A DNA stretch of 8,123 nt from Fimbriimonadaceae bacterium (GTDB taxonomy: Bacteria > Armatimonadota > Fimbriimonadia > Fimbriimonadales > Fimbriimonadaceae), in the NCBI GenBank assembly GCA_019454665.1, contig JACFNW010000078.1, forward strand, positions 1 to 8,123. Direction: 5' to 3'. Numbering within the stretch: the stretch's first letter is position 1; every line of letters starts with the position of its first letter. Below are positions 1-6,939 of this stretch, one piece after another. The translations under genes and the position numbers were made by a program. The notes under the pieces were generated by a model. It had not been told where the DNA came from and did no database searches. It worked only from the letters and a program-made list of their open reading frames with translations.

Positions 1-780
<780 letters not shown>

Positions 781-855
781 AGGACTTGAATTCGGCGTCG
801 CACCGCGACAATGCCGACATGTCTAGGTATAACGATTTGCACGCGAGCTTTCACA

Positions 856-881
856 AGAAGCCCCTCGGAAGAGGGGCTTCT
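856..881 (+). terminator. Intrinsic terminator of the 16S transcript
   Basis: A perfect 11-bp inverted repeat, AGAAGCCCCTC (856-866) and GAGGGGCTTCT (871-881), closes a GGAA tetraloop (867-870). It is followed by a modestly T-rich GTCGTTTGTC. It lies about 75 nt beyond the mature 16S 3' end. No tRNA or 23S sequence lies between the 16S and this hairpin, so 16S transcription probably ends here. The U-tract is interrupted, so termination could be partial or the stem could also serve RNA processing. Confidence 0.8.
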
Positions 882-909
882 GTCGTTTGTCAGGCTCGGG
901 TTGGCGTTG

Positions 910-963
910 GAGGGACCTGCTCCGTCGGGTCCTCATCAAGCGTGGGCACGACGGAGCGTGCCC
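910..963. repeat. Overlapping inverted repeats between convergent 16S and acyltransferase genes
   Basis: Two perfect inverted repeats share bases. One is GCTCCGTC (919-926) with GACGGAGC (950-957). The other is a tighter hairpin, GGGCACG (944-950) with CGTGCCC (957-963) around a 6-nt loop. A third, bulged pairing joins 910-917 to 928-934. The pairings overlap, so not all can form at once. The block lies 13 nt past the acyltransferase stop codon, so the simplest reading is a leftward terminator or 3' stabilising structure. No T-run follows it on the minus strand. Confidence 0.4.
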
Positions 964-975
964 CTGCAAGACCTT

Positions 976-2130
976 TCAGTTGCCGCGAGTCGAGTACGGG
1001 CGGCCGAACAGCACCGACCCCAGGCGAGCCTTCACCAGGGCGAACGAGACCAGCCAGGTGAAGAAGTAGATCGCCAAGTAGAACCACACGAGCGGCATGG
1101 GGAACTTGCGCAGCACGTCGGTCACGCGCGGACCGCTCAACAAGAACATCACGGCCGGGTGCAACAAGAACAGGGGCAGCGACAAATCGCCCACGGCTCC
1201 GAGCAAGCGATGGACCGAAGGCAGCCGCGCCTGCAACCACTGCGCCAGCCGCAACAAGACCAAGCCCGTGCTCACGGCATAGATGTGCGCCGACATCGCG
1301 TACACCATCGCCTCGACGCCCGGCAACTTCGCCGCGATCAGATAGGCCTGCCAGCCATAGACCGCTCCGCATCCCGCCCATAGCAGCACGAACAGCGGCC
1401 AATAGCCCCGCCAGGCGTCGTTCCAGCGATCCCATCGCATCCCCAGCCAGAGGCCGACCGAAATCGCGGGGATGTACCAGAGAAACGTGGTGGCCGGATA
1501 GGGGAACTTGACCTGCCGCTGCATGAGATAAACGCCGTACTCGAGCGCGAACGATGCCAGGAGGACCGCCCACAACGGCCACGAGACGCCCCGGATGATC
1601 GCATAGAACGCGGGGAACAGCAGCGCCACCTGGAGCAGCAGGATCATGAAATACAGGTGGAAGTACATCTTCCCCGACAAGAACAGTTTCGCCAGATTCA
1701 TCGGGTCGGCGGCCAGCGCGGGCAGCGTCGGCGGGCCGAACGGCCACCCGCTCGCGACCGGATTCAGGTCGTAGGGGCTCTTGAGCATCGTCAGGCGAAA
1801 GCCGAGATAGAAGAGGAACCAGATGGCATAGGGCGCGATCTGCCGCAGGGCGCGGCGCTTGTAGAAGCGGCCCCAGTCCATCTGCTTCCCTTTCGCGCTC
1901 ATCGTGAGCAGGATCACCGAGGCCATGAGGAACACGGGGACACCCCAGTGGAACATGCGGTTGACGCCCGTGAAGAACCACCAAGTCTTCGAGCCTTCGG
2001 TGGTGAACTTGGCCAGGGCGTCGGGGTTCAGGGCATGGTGCAGGATGACCTCGGAGATGCCGAAGCCCTTCATCACGTCGAAGGTCTCGTCGCGCTTTTT
2101 GGGGGGCGGGGGCTCGGGCGGCGCAGTCAT
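976..2130 (-). CDS. Membrane acyltransferase, acyltransferase-3 (OafA/YrhL) family
   Basis: A 384-residue polytopic membrane protein of the acyltransferase-3 family, whose members move acyl groups onto sugars, polysaccharides or lipids at the cytoplasmic membrane. The start is DVMKGFGISEVILHHA (residues 18-33), matching the family's first helix with its conserved histidine (H31/H32). About ten hydrophobic stretches follow. Near the end, GDLSLPLFLLHP (about 314-325) matches the family's late Ser...His helix. The proline-rich stretch at residues 4-10 is probably a cytosolic tail. The reading frame stays open far upstream, but similarity to the family begins only here, so I chose the ATG at 2128-2130. 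Its upstream bases show an odd palindrome, GGGTCACCC, rather than a clear Shine-Dalgarno sequence. It is divergent from fliK and convergent with the 16S gene, so it is probably transcribed alone. The acceptor cannot be told from sequence. Confidence 0.92.
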   Translation of the reverse strand: MTAPPEPPPPKKRDETFDVMKGFGISEVILHHALNPDALAKFTTEGSKTWWFFTGVNRMFHWGVPVFLMASVILLTMSAKGKQMDWGRFYKRRALRQIAPYAIWFLFYLGFRLTMLKSPYDLNPVASGWPFGPPTLPALAADPMNLAKLFLSGKMYFHLYFMILLLQVALLFPAFYAIIRGVSWPLWAVLLASFALEYGVYLMQRQVKFPYPATTFLWYIPAISVGLWLGMRWDRWNDAWRGYWPLFVLLWAGCGAVYGWQAYLIAAKLPGVEAMVYAMSAHIYAVSTGLVLLRLAQWLQARLPSVHRLLGAVGDLSLPLFLLHPAVMFLLSGPRVTDVLRKFPMPLVWFYLAIYFFTWLVSFALVKARLGSVLFGRPYSTRGN

Positions 2131-2217
2131 CGTCCGGGTGACCCATCTTACGCGAATCGGACCTCCAGTTTCTCCCGACCGCTCCGAAGATTGAGCCACA
2201 AGCCTACCGACAGCGCC
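2131..2217. promoter_or_regulatory. Divergent intergenic region, acyltransferase / fliK
   Basis: These 87 bases must hold the promoter for the acyltransferase (-) and probably one for the hook cluster (+). I see no convincing sigma-28 or sigma-54 site and no good -35/-10 pair. On the minus strand a TAAGAT sits just upstream of the acyltransferase start, but without a clear -35. The 9-bp odd palindrome GGGTGACCC lies at 2136-2144. The placement as a promoter region is inferred from gene orientation only. Confidence 0.35.
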
Positions 2218-3477
2218 ATGTGGAACGCGATTTCCCTTCTGGGCGCACCTCCTGTGGCAACGACGGCGGCGAGCCCGGTCGGCAAAGACACCGACTGCTG
2301 GACTCGATCGTTGATCGAAGCCTTCGAAGATGCGACCCCGGTAGGGCGAGAGGTCGCTCTGGAGCCGAATGCTCCCGAGACTCGACTGGACTCCGCCCCG
2401 ACCGAGAATGACACCGACGAGGTGTCGGCCGAGCCGTTGGTCTTCCTTCTGCCTCTTCCGGTCCTCGCACTTGCTTCCACGCCGTTGAGCGGGACGCCTG
2501 CGGAGCCTCCGACTCGGGTGGTCGAGGCGTTGGGCGATGAGGCTCTTCAGGTCTCGCCTACGATTTCCAATCCTTGGCCGGTGACTCGGGCTGATGAGGT
2601 GTCGGTGCACGAGGCTCGTCAAGTCCCGCCCACCAAGAACGAGCCCCTCGCTGGCGAGACGATTCCTGCCACACCCCGAGCGGCTACGACTGCGGAGCCG
2701 CAAACTCCGGAAATCGAGGTGGCGTCGCACCAAGCTCCTCAATCCCCGGTCTCCCAAGGCGAGCCAACCCATCGCGAGCCGGTCATCCACGAAGCGGCCG
2801 ACTTCGAGGTCGCGTTCGAAGCCAATTTCCTCGACCCGTTGGCCGAGCGGCAGCAAGTCGCCAAGCTCATGGCGGGCGAGCCCGAGGCCGCCGAAGTCGA
2901 AGTCGTCCGCACCAAGCCGACCGCCGAACGCGACGAGGCCGAGCCCCAGGTTTTGCGCGCCTCGACCGAGCCTGTCGCGCAGAAAGCGACCGATGGCGAC
3001 GCCCCCAGCGACCAGCGCCATGATTCAGAGGCCCGCCGCGAGCAGGCCATCGCCCAGGTCAAGGAGCGGCTGGAGACGCTCGACCTCGGTCGGCCGCAGC
3101 GCGTGACCATCAAGCTGAACCCCGAGGAACTCGGTCAGGTCGTCATCACGCTCAGGCGCATCGGTACCAGCGTGGAGACGAGCATCCACGCTGAGAACCC
3201 CCAGACCCGCGAAGCGCTGGGCCAGGGCAAGGAAGCTCTTGCGGGCGCCCTTGAACAGCGACGGTTCGAACTGACCAACTTCCGAGTGACCAACCTTCGC
3301 GAATCCGAGATGTTCTTCGGGCAGTTCGGTCAGCAGCACGGTGCCCCGCAACAGCGGCCGCACTCGAGAATCACCCCGGTTTCTCCAACCGAGACGCGCA
3401 ACGGAGTGTGCGGCGTTTCCCCTCGTCCCCTCGCCCGCACGGGCTACGTCCCCAAGGGTGTGGACCTTTGGATCTGA
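2218..3477 (+). CDS. fliK: Flagellar hook-length control protein FliK
   Basis: A 419-residue FliK-like protein, the exported ruler that measures hook length and switches the flagellar export gate from hook to filament subunits. The diagnostic part is the C-terminal Flg_hook domain (about residues 280-360): RVTIKLNPEELGQVVI at 295-310, including the family hallmark LNPEELG at 300-306, then HAENPQTREAL (324-334) and a following amphipathic helix. Residues 1 to about 270 are low-complexity, rich in Pro, Glu, Ala, Thr and Val, as expected of the extended ruler segment, and are not alignable by eye. A tail of about 60 residues follows the core domain. The ATG at 2218 is chosen because it is the first ATG after the divergent gap; an in-frame TTG at 2191 is possible and neither has a strong ribosome binding site. 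It lies 13 nt upstream of flgD. Identification rests on the C-domain plus gene order. Confidence 0.9.
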   Translation: MWNAISLLGAPPVATTAASPVGKDTDCWTRSLIEAFEDATPVGREVALEPNAPETRLDSAPTENDTDEVSAEPLVFLLPLPVLALASTPLSGTPAEPPTRVVEALGDEALQVSPTISNPWPVTRADEVSVHEARQVPPTKNEPLAGETIPATPRAATTAEPQTPEIEVASHQAPQSPVSQGEPTHREPVIHEAADFEVAFEANFLDPLAERQQVAKLMAGEPEAAEVEVVRTKPTAERDEAEPQVLRASTEPVAQKATDGDAPSDQRHDSEARREQAIAQVKERLETLDLGRPQRVTIKLNPEELGQVVITLRRIGTSVETSIHAENPQTREALGQGKEALAGALEQRRFELTNFRVTNLRESEMFFGQFGQQHGAPQQRPHSRITPVSPTETRNGVCGVSPRPLARTGYVPKGVDLWI

Positions 3478-3490
3478 AAGGAGCCAAACC

Positions 3491-3913
3491 ATGACCACGA
3501 CCGCAACGCAATTCAACCCCTACAATCCCACCGGGCAGACGCGGAAGCTGAGCCAGGAGATGGATATGGAGCAGTTCATGAGGCTGCTCACGGTCCAACT
3601 CGCGACTCAGAACCCGCTCGAGCCCATGAACGACCGCGACTTCTTCGCCCAAATGGCGCAGCTCGGCACCGTGCAGGGCTTGGACAAGATCCAAGGCTCG
3701 CTCGAGGTCGCCCAAGCCAGCAGCCTGATCGGCAAGAAGGTCACGGCCACCCGACCGCTCACCGAGACGGGCACCAGCCAGGCCGATACGGTCACGGGCA
3801 CCGTGAAGTCGCTGACCATTCGCAACGGCGAGTACTACCTCGGCGTCCAGAAGGCGGATGGCGGCATCGTCGAAGTCAAGATGGCCAACGTTCGGTTGGT
3901 CGAGCAGGCGTAA
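3491..3913 (+). CDS. flgD: Flagellar hook assembly (cap) protein FlgD
   Basis: A 140-residue FlgD, the scaffold that caps the growing hook and lets FlgE subunits fold in place; it acts outside the cell after export through the flagellar apparatus. The N-terminal FlgD domain is clear: MEQFMRLLTVQLATQNPLEPM (26-46) carries the QLxxQxPLxPM signature, followed by DFFAQMAQLGTVQGLDKI (50-67). SLIGKKV at 78-84 begins the C-terminal part, which resembles the short Tudor-like segment of FlgD. The protein is close in length to the short Firmicutes-type FlgD and lacks the extra Ig-like domain of the longer enterobacterial form. AGGAG at 3479-3483, seven bases before the ATG and overlapping the end of fliK, is a good ribosome binding site and fixes the start. 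It is part of one transcription unit with fliK and the next gene. Confidence 0.95.
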   Translation: MTTTATQFNPYNPTGQTRKLSQEMDMEQFMRLLTVQLATQNPLEPMNDRDFFAQMAQLGTVQGLDKIQGSLEVAQASSLIGKKVTATRPLTETGTSQADTVTGTVKSLTIRNGEYYLGVQKADGGIVEVKMANVRLVEQA

Positions 3914-3917
3914 GACC

Positions 3918-4286
3918 ATGACCAACCCCGTGCTGAACAGCAAAGTCGCCGAACTGGTGCAGACGCGTCCGAGCGTCGCACCGAAGCACAACCCGGCCGT
4001 TCCGCGCGACGAGTTCGCCAATCTGTTCGCCGACAAGCTGAAGCTCAGCGGCCACGCCAAGACGCGCCTGGAGAGCCGGGACATCCAGCTCGGCGCGGCG
4101 GAGTGGCAGCGCGTGCTCGGCGGCGTGGACAAGGCTGCGGCCAAGGGATCGCGCGAGAGCCTTGTGCTCCTCGACGACGTGGCCCTGGTCGTGAGCGTGA
4201 AGAACCGAACCGTGATCACGGCCGTGGACCGAGCGAACCTCAAGGACAACGTGTTCACCAACATCGACAGTGCGGTGGTGGTGTAA
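3918..4286 (+). CDS. Flagellar operon protein, Flagellar_put (DUF3766/TIGR02530) family
   Basis: A 122-residue protein of the small family found between flgD and flgE in many flagellar operons. Recognisable blocks are SGHAKTRLESRDIQL (44-58), KGSRESLVLLD (76-86), VSVKNRTVITAVD (92-104) and NVFTNIDSAVV (111-121), which is nearly the whole conserved core. No signal peptide, membrane segment or catalytic motif is visible. Its biochemical role is not established to my knowledge; the fixed position next to the hook cap and hook genes suggests a role in hook assembly or its control. The start ATG lies four bases after the flgD stop, which implies translational coupling, with only a weak ribosome binding site. 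The first 40 residues are less conserved and probably flexible. Confidence 0.93.
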   Translation: MTNPVLNSKVAELVQTRPSVAPKHNPAVPRDEFANLFADKLKLSGHAKTRLESRDIQLGAAEWQRVLGGVDKAAAKGSRESLVLLDDVALVVSVKNRTVITAVDRANLKDNVFTNIDSAVVV

Positions 4287-4424
4287 CCCAGACAAGTCTT
4301 TCCGGGTGAAAGGGCATCAACGAAGTGGACGCGAAAGCCTCGCGAGCTTCATCCTCTCCGCCGAATGCGGAGGGCCCTGGAACCCCCTGACCCCAACACA
4401 CAGAACCTCAGGAAAACCAGAACA
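4287..4424 (+). promoter_or_regulatory. Structured leader upstream of flgE
   Basis: This 138-nt gap is unusually long for a cluster whose other gaps are 4 and 13 nt. It can fold into three successive stem-loops: CTTTC/GAAAG (4298-4302 with 4308-4312); a compound stem GAAG-CGCGA/TCGCG-CTTC (4322-4325 and 4330-4334 with 4340-4344 and 4347-4350) around an AAGCC loop; and CTCCGC/GCGGAG (4356-4361 with 4367-4372), extendable by a G-T wobble pair and one more C-G pair. None is followed by a T-run, so these do not look like simple terminators. They may be a 5' regulatory RNA, an mRNA-processing site, or a separate flgE promoter region. AGGA at 4410-4413 is the likely flgE ribosome binding site. Confidence 0.45.
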
Positions 4425-5687
4425 ATGATGCAAGCCATGCTCTCCGGAGCCTCCAGCATTCGCGCCCACCAGCAGCGCCTCAGCGTCGTCGGCAACAACC
4501 TCGCCAACCTGAACACCACGGGCTTCCGCGCCTCGCGGATGAACTTCATGGACCTGATGTCGCAGACCCTGCGCGGCGCCAACGGCCCCTCGACGGGACG
4601 CGGCGGTCTGAACCCCGTTCAGATCGGCACGGGCGTGCAGGTCGGCTCCATCGGCCTCGACATGAGCTCCGGCTCGATGACGGCCACCAACCGGCCCACC
4701 GACCTCGCGATCCAGGGCAACGGCTTCTTTATCGTGAGCGACGGCGCGAGCCAGTACTACACCCGCGACGGCGGCTTCGACCTCGATGCGTCGGGTGCGT
4801 TGGTTCACCGAGGCACAGGCCTGCGCGTGCAGGGCTGGATGGCCGGTGCCGACGGCACCGTCGCTTCCAGCGGCGCGACGACCAACGTCTCGGTGCCCAC
4901 GGGTGCCACGTCCTCGGCACGCGGCACCACGACGGTTTCTGTCAACGGCAACCTCGATGCCGCCGCAGGAGCCACGGGCGAGACGACGACCACGATCACG
5001 GTTTACGATTCGCTGGGCAACAAGCGCGAACTCAACGTGCGCTTCTTCAACCAGCAAACGCCGGCCGCAGCGGGCGCGCCGGAGGGAGCGGCTTCTAGTT
5101 GGGACTTCGAAGTCACCGAGGGTGGCACGGTAATCGGCGGTACGGCCTCGGGCGCGGGCCCGATGTTCTTCGACGGCGCGGGCAAGGCCATCGGCGGCGA
5201 CGCGTTCAGCTTCAGTCTGCCGGCTTCGGGCGGCGCACCGGCGCAGAACGTGGGCCTGAACCTCTCTTCGATCACGCAGTTGGCGCAAGCCAGCCAGGTT
5301 CGATTGGCCTCGCAAGACGGCTATGGCCCCGGCACGCTGACGTCGTTCTCGATCGTGCCCGACGGCACCATCGTGGGCATCTTCTCGAACGGCCAGACTC
5401 AGCCGCTGGGCCGCGTCGCGACGGCCGTGTTCGCCAATCCCGGCGGCATGAACCAGGTCGGCGGCAACATGTTCACGTCCTCGGGCAACTCGGGCGATGC
5501 GCTGGTCGGCGCACCGGGCTCGTCGGGCCAACCGGCGGTGTACTCGGGCTACCTCGAGACCAGCAACGTGGACCTTGGCTCCGAGTTCACCGACATGATC
5601 GTGACGCAGCGCGGCTACCAAGCCAACACGCGGGTGATCACGACGGCGGACGAGATGCTGCAGGAAGTGCTCTCGATCAAGCGCTGA
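4425..5687 (+). CDS. flgE: Flagellar hook protein FlgE
   Basis: A 420-residue hook subunit, which polymerises into the universal joint linking motor and filament. The N-terminal rod/hook helix reads SIRAHQQRLSVVGNNLANLN (11-30) followed by TTGF, the standard rod/hook signature. RPTDLAIQGNGFFIV (90-104) is the conserved block of the D0/D1 region. TVYDSLGN (192-199) marks the start of the FlgE-specific D2 domain, which separates it from FlgF and FlgG. The C-terminal helix, SGYLETSNVDLGSEF to LSIKR (374-420), is the matching Flg_bbr_C domain that packs against the N-terminal helix. The middle is Gly/Ala/Thr/Ser-rich, typical of the variable surface domain. Start: tandem ATGs at 4425 and 4428 follow AGGA at 4410-4413. 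An upstream in-frame ATG at 4365 would add 20 residues foreign to the family and lies in a hairpin. This is the last gene of the cluster. Confidence 0.96.
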   Translation: MMQAMLSGASSIRAHQQRLSVVGNNLANLNTTGFRASRMNFMDLMSQTLRGANGPSTGRGGLNPVQIGTGVQVGSIGLDMSSGSMTATNRPTDLAIQGNGFFIVSDGASQYYTRDGGFDLDASGALVHRGTGLRVQGWMAGADGTVASSGATTNVSVPTGATSSARGTTTVSVNGNLDAAAGATGETTTTITVYDSLGNKRELNVRFFNQQTPAAAGAPEGAASSWDFEVTEGGTVIGGTASGAGPMFFDGAGKAIGGDAFSFSLPASGGAPAQNVGLNLSSITQLAQASQVRLASQDGYGPGTLTSFSIVPDGTIVGIFSNGQTQPLGRVATAVFANPGGMNQVGGNMFTSSGNSGDALVGAPGSSGQPAVYSGYLETSNVDLGSEFTDMIVTQRGYQANTRVITTADEMLQEVLSIKR

Positions 5688-5710
5688 TCCTCTCTCTGGG
5701 AGGCTTTCTT

Positions 5711-5735
5711 GCGGGCGGCCCGATGGGCCGCCCGC
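5711..5735. terminator. Probable bidirectional terminator, flgE / Gfo-Idh
   Basis: A perfect 11-bp GC-only inverted repeat, GCGGGCGGCCC (5711-5721) and GGGCCGCCCGC (5725-5735), closes a 3-nt loop. It lies 23 nt after the flgE stop and 13 nt after the oxidoreductase stop on the other strand, exactly where a shared terminator for convergent genes is expected. T-runs are poor on both sides (TCGGCGTTT rightward; AAGAAAG leftward), so pausing or 3' end protection may matter as much as classic release. Confidence 0.72.
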
Positions 5736-5748
5736 TCGGCGTTTGGGC

Positions 5749-6873
5749 TCAGCGTGGGACGGCAACGGGTCGGCCGGTTTGGAGCGACTCGACGATAGCC
5801 CCCATGAGGAGCACGGTCTCCAGGCCTTCCTCCAGATCAGGGCTGTTGGGCCGGTTGTTCAGCAGACACGACGCGAAGTAGTCGGTGTAGTTGCAGAACT
5901 CGCCGTAGTGCATGCCCTTGAGTTCGTGGCGGTAGTAGTAGCCCGTCATCGCGTGGTGGAAGTCCTCCTCGACCTCGACCCCATTCTCGTCGTGGCGGTT
6001 GAAGCGCAGGTCGGGGTAGCGGGCGAGCGAGGAGCCTTCGCTGCCCATGAGGAAGCATTCGATGAGTGCGCGGGCCTTGGGCAGTTCGTGGAACCCGTAG
6101 TTGCCCAGAACTCGGCCGATCGCGCCGGATTCGGCCACCAATTGGGCCGAGATGGCGTCGGGCGTCTTCATGCCGAAGCGCTTGCCGAGCGCCGTCGTGG
6201 TGCCGTAAGCGTGCACTTCGCGGATCGGGCCGAGGTACCAGCGGCACAGGTCCACAGGATGGCTGAGGCCGAGGTAGGCCCAGTGCGTCGTGTCCACGGT
6301 CCACGGGCTCTTCTCGTAGTACCAGTCCATGCGGTGGTTGTAATGGGCGTCCACGACTTCGACGGCCCCGATGCGGCCCGCCTCGAACTCCTCGCGCTGA
6401 CGCTGGAACGGCTCGCCGAAGCGGGTGCTCTGGCCGACTTGTAGCCGCTTGCCCGACTTCCTTGCGGCCTCTCGGATCCGGTCGGCTTGGGCGGGGTCGT
6501 TGACCAGCGGCTTGGTGCAGATGACGTGCTTCCCCGCTTCGAACGCCGCCACGATCTGATCGGCATGGAGCGAATCGGGCGTGTAGATGGCCACGATGTC
6601 CACGTCGGGCCGGGCGAGCATTGCGGCGTAGTCGTCGGTCACCCACACGTGCGGCGCGGCGGCCAGCGCCGATTCCCGCTTCTCGGCCGAGAGGTCGCAA
6701 CCGGCGACGGCTCGGCAGAGGCCCGAGGCGCGTAGGGCGACGAGCAGCGTGTGCCCTTCGTGCAGGCCGACGATGCCGACGCCCAACCTTTGATCTTCCG
6801 GCAGGGTCCCGTAGGAGCGCCGGTGGCCGACGGTGGGCAGGCCGGTGGGTTGGGAATCGGGGTGCAGCAGCAT
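5749..6873 (-). CDS. Gfo/Idh/MocA family NAD(P)-dependent oxidoreductase
   Basis: A 374-residue cytosolic oxidoreductase of the Gfo/Idh/MocA family, which oxidises or reduces hydroxyl groups of sugars and cyclitols with NAD(P). The Rossmann fold begins near residue 31 with GVGIVGLHEGH (31-41); the usual second glycine of the loop is a histidine (H38). An acidic residue, D60, ends the second strand, which often favours NAD. AIYTPDSLHADQ (95-106) and EAGKHVICTKPL (112-123) are standard, with K121 the conserved lysine. GLSHPVDLCRW (202-212) carries the likely catalytic His205 and Asp208. The ATG at 6871-6873 has AGGAG only one base before it, an unusually tight spacing. A TTG at 6925-6927 would give an 18-residue extension unlike the family. 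The first 30 residues before the fold are an atypical leader. It is divergent from the secreted propeller gene. The substrate is not deducible. Confidence 0.93.
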   Translation of the reverse strand: MLLHPDSQPTGLPTVGHRRSYGTLPEDQRLGVGIVGLHEGHTLLVALRASGLCRAVAGCDLSAEKRESALAAAPHVWVTDDYAAMLARPDVDIVAIYTPDSLHADQIVAAFEAGKHVICTKPLVNDPAQADRIREAARKSGKRLQVGQSTRFGEPFQRQREEFEAGRIGAVEVVDAHYNHRMDWYYEKSPWTVDTTHWAYLGLSHPVDLCRWYLGPIREVHAYGTTTALGKRFGMKTPDAISAQLVAESGAIGRVLGNYGFHELPKARALIECFLMGSEGSSLARYPDLRFNRHDENGVEVEEDFHHAMTGYYYRHELKGMHYGEFCNYTDYFASCLLNNRPNSPDLEEGLETVLLMGAIVESLQTGRPVAVPR

Positions 6874-6883
6874 TCTCCTGATT

Positions 6884-6908
6884 ATTCCCGCGTGCGCCGG
6901 GCAGGAAT
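6884..6908. promoter_or_regulatory. Inverted repeat in divergent promoter region
   Basis: ATTCCCGC (6884-6891) and GCAGGAAT (6901-6908) form an inverted repeat with one mismatch and a 9-nt spacer, in the 66-bp gap between the divergent oxidoreductase and propeller genes. The location and two-fold symmetry fit a regulator binding site controlling both genes. It could instead be a copy of a dispersed palindromic repeat. I see no clear promoter hexamers in the gap. Confidence 0.33.
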
Positions 6909-6939
6909 CGGGCCTGCGCGTGTCCAATCACCAGACATC

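Noticed and set aside
1657..2217. Upstream in-frame extension of fliK over the acyltransferase gene
   Set aside because: It lies antisense to a clear membrane protein gene and its translation is a low-complexity shadow. The first sensible start after the divergent gap is 2218.
2131..3021. Minus-strand frame of the acyltransferase stays open a further 297 codons across fliK
   Set aside because: The extension has no family similarity, is full of Arg/Gly/Ser, and mirrors the codon bias of fliK on the other strand. The acyltransferase fold starts at residue 298 of that frame, at the ATG at 2130.
4365..4424. Earlier ATG for flgE at 4365
   Set aside because: The added 20 residues do not resemble any FlgE N-terminus, and the ATG sits in the loop of a hairpin. 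AGGA at 4410-4413 serves the tandem ATGs at 4425 and 4428.
5749..6735. Other long frames overlapping the oxidoreductase on both strands
   Set aside because: They are Arg/Pro/Ala-rich shadows of a high-GC gene that has clear family motifs in one frame only.
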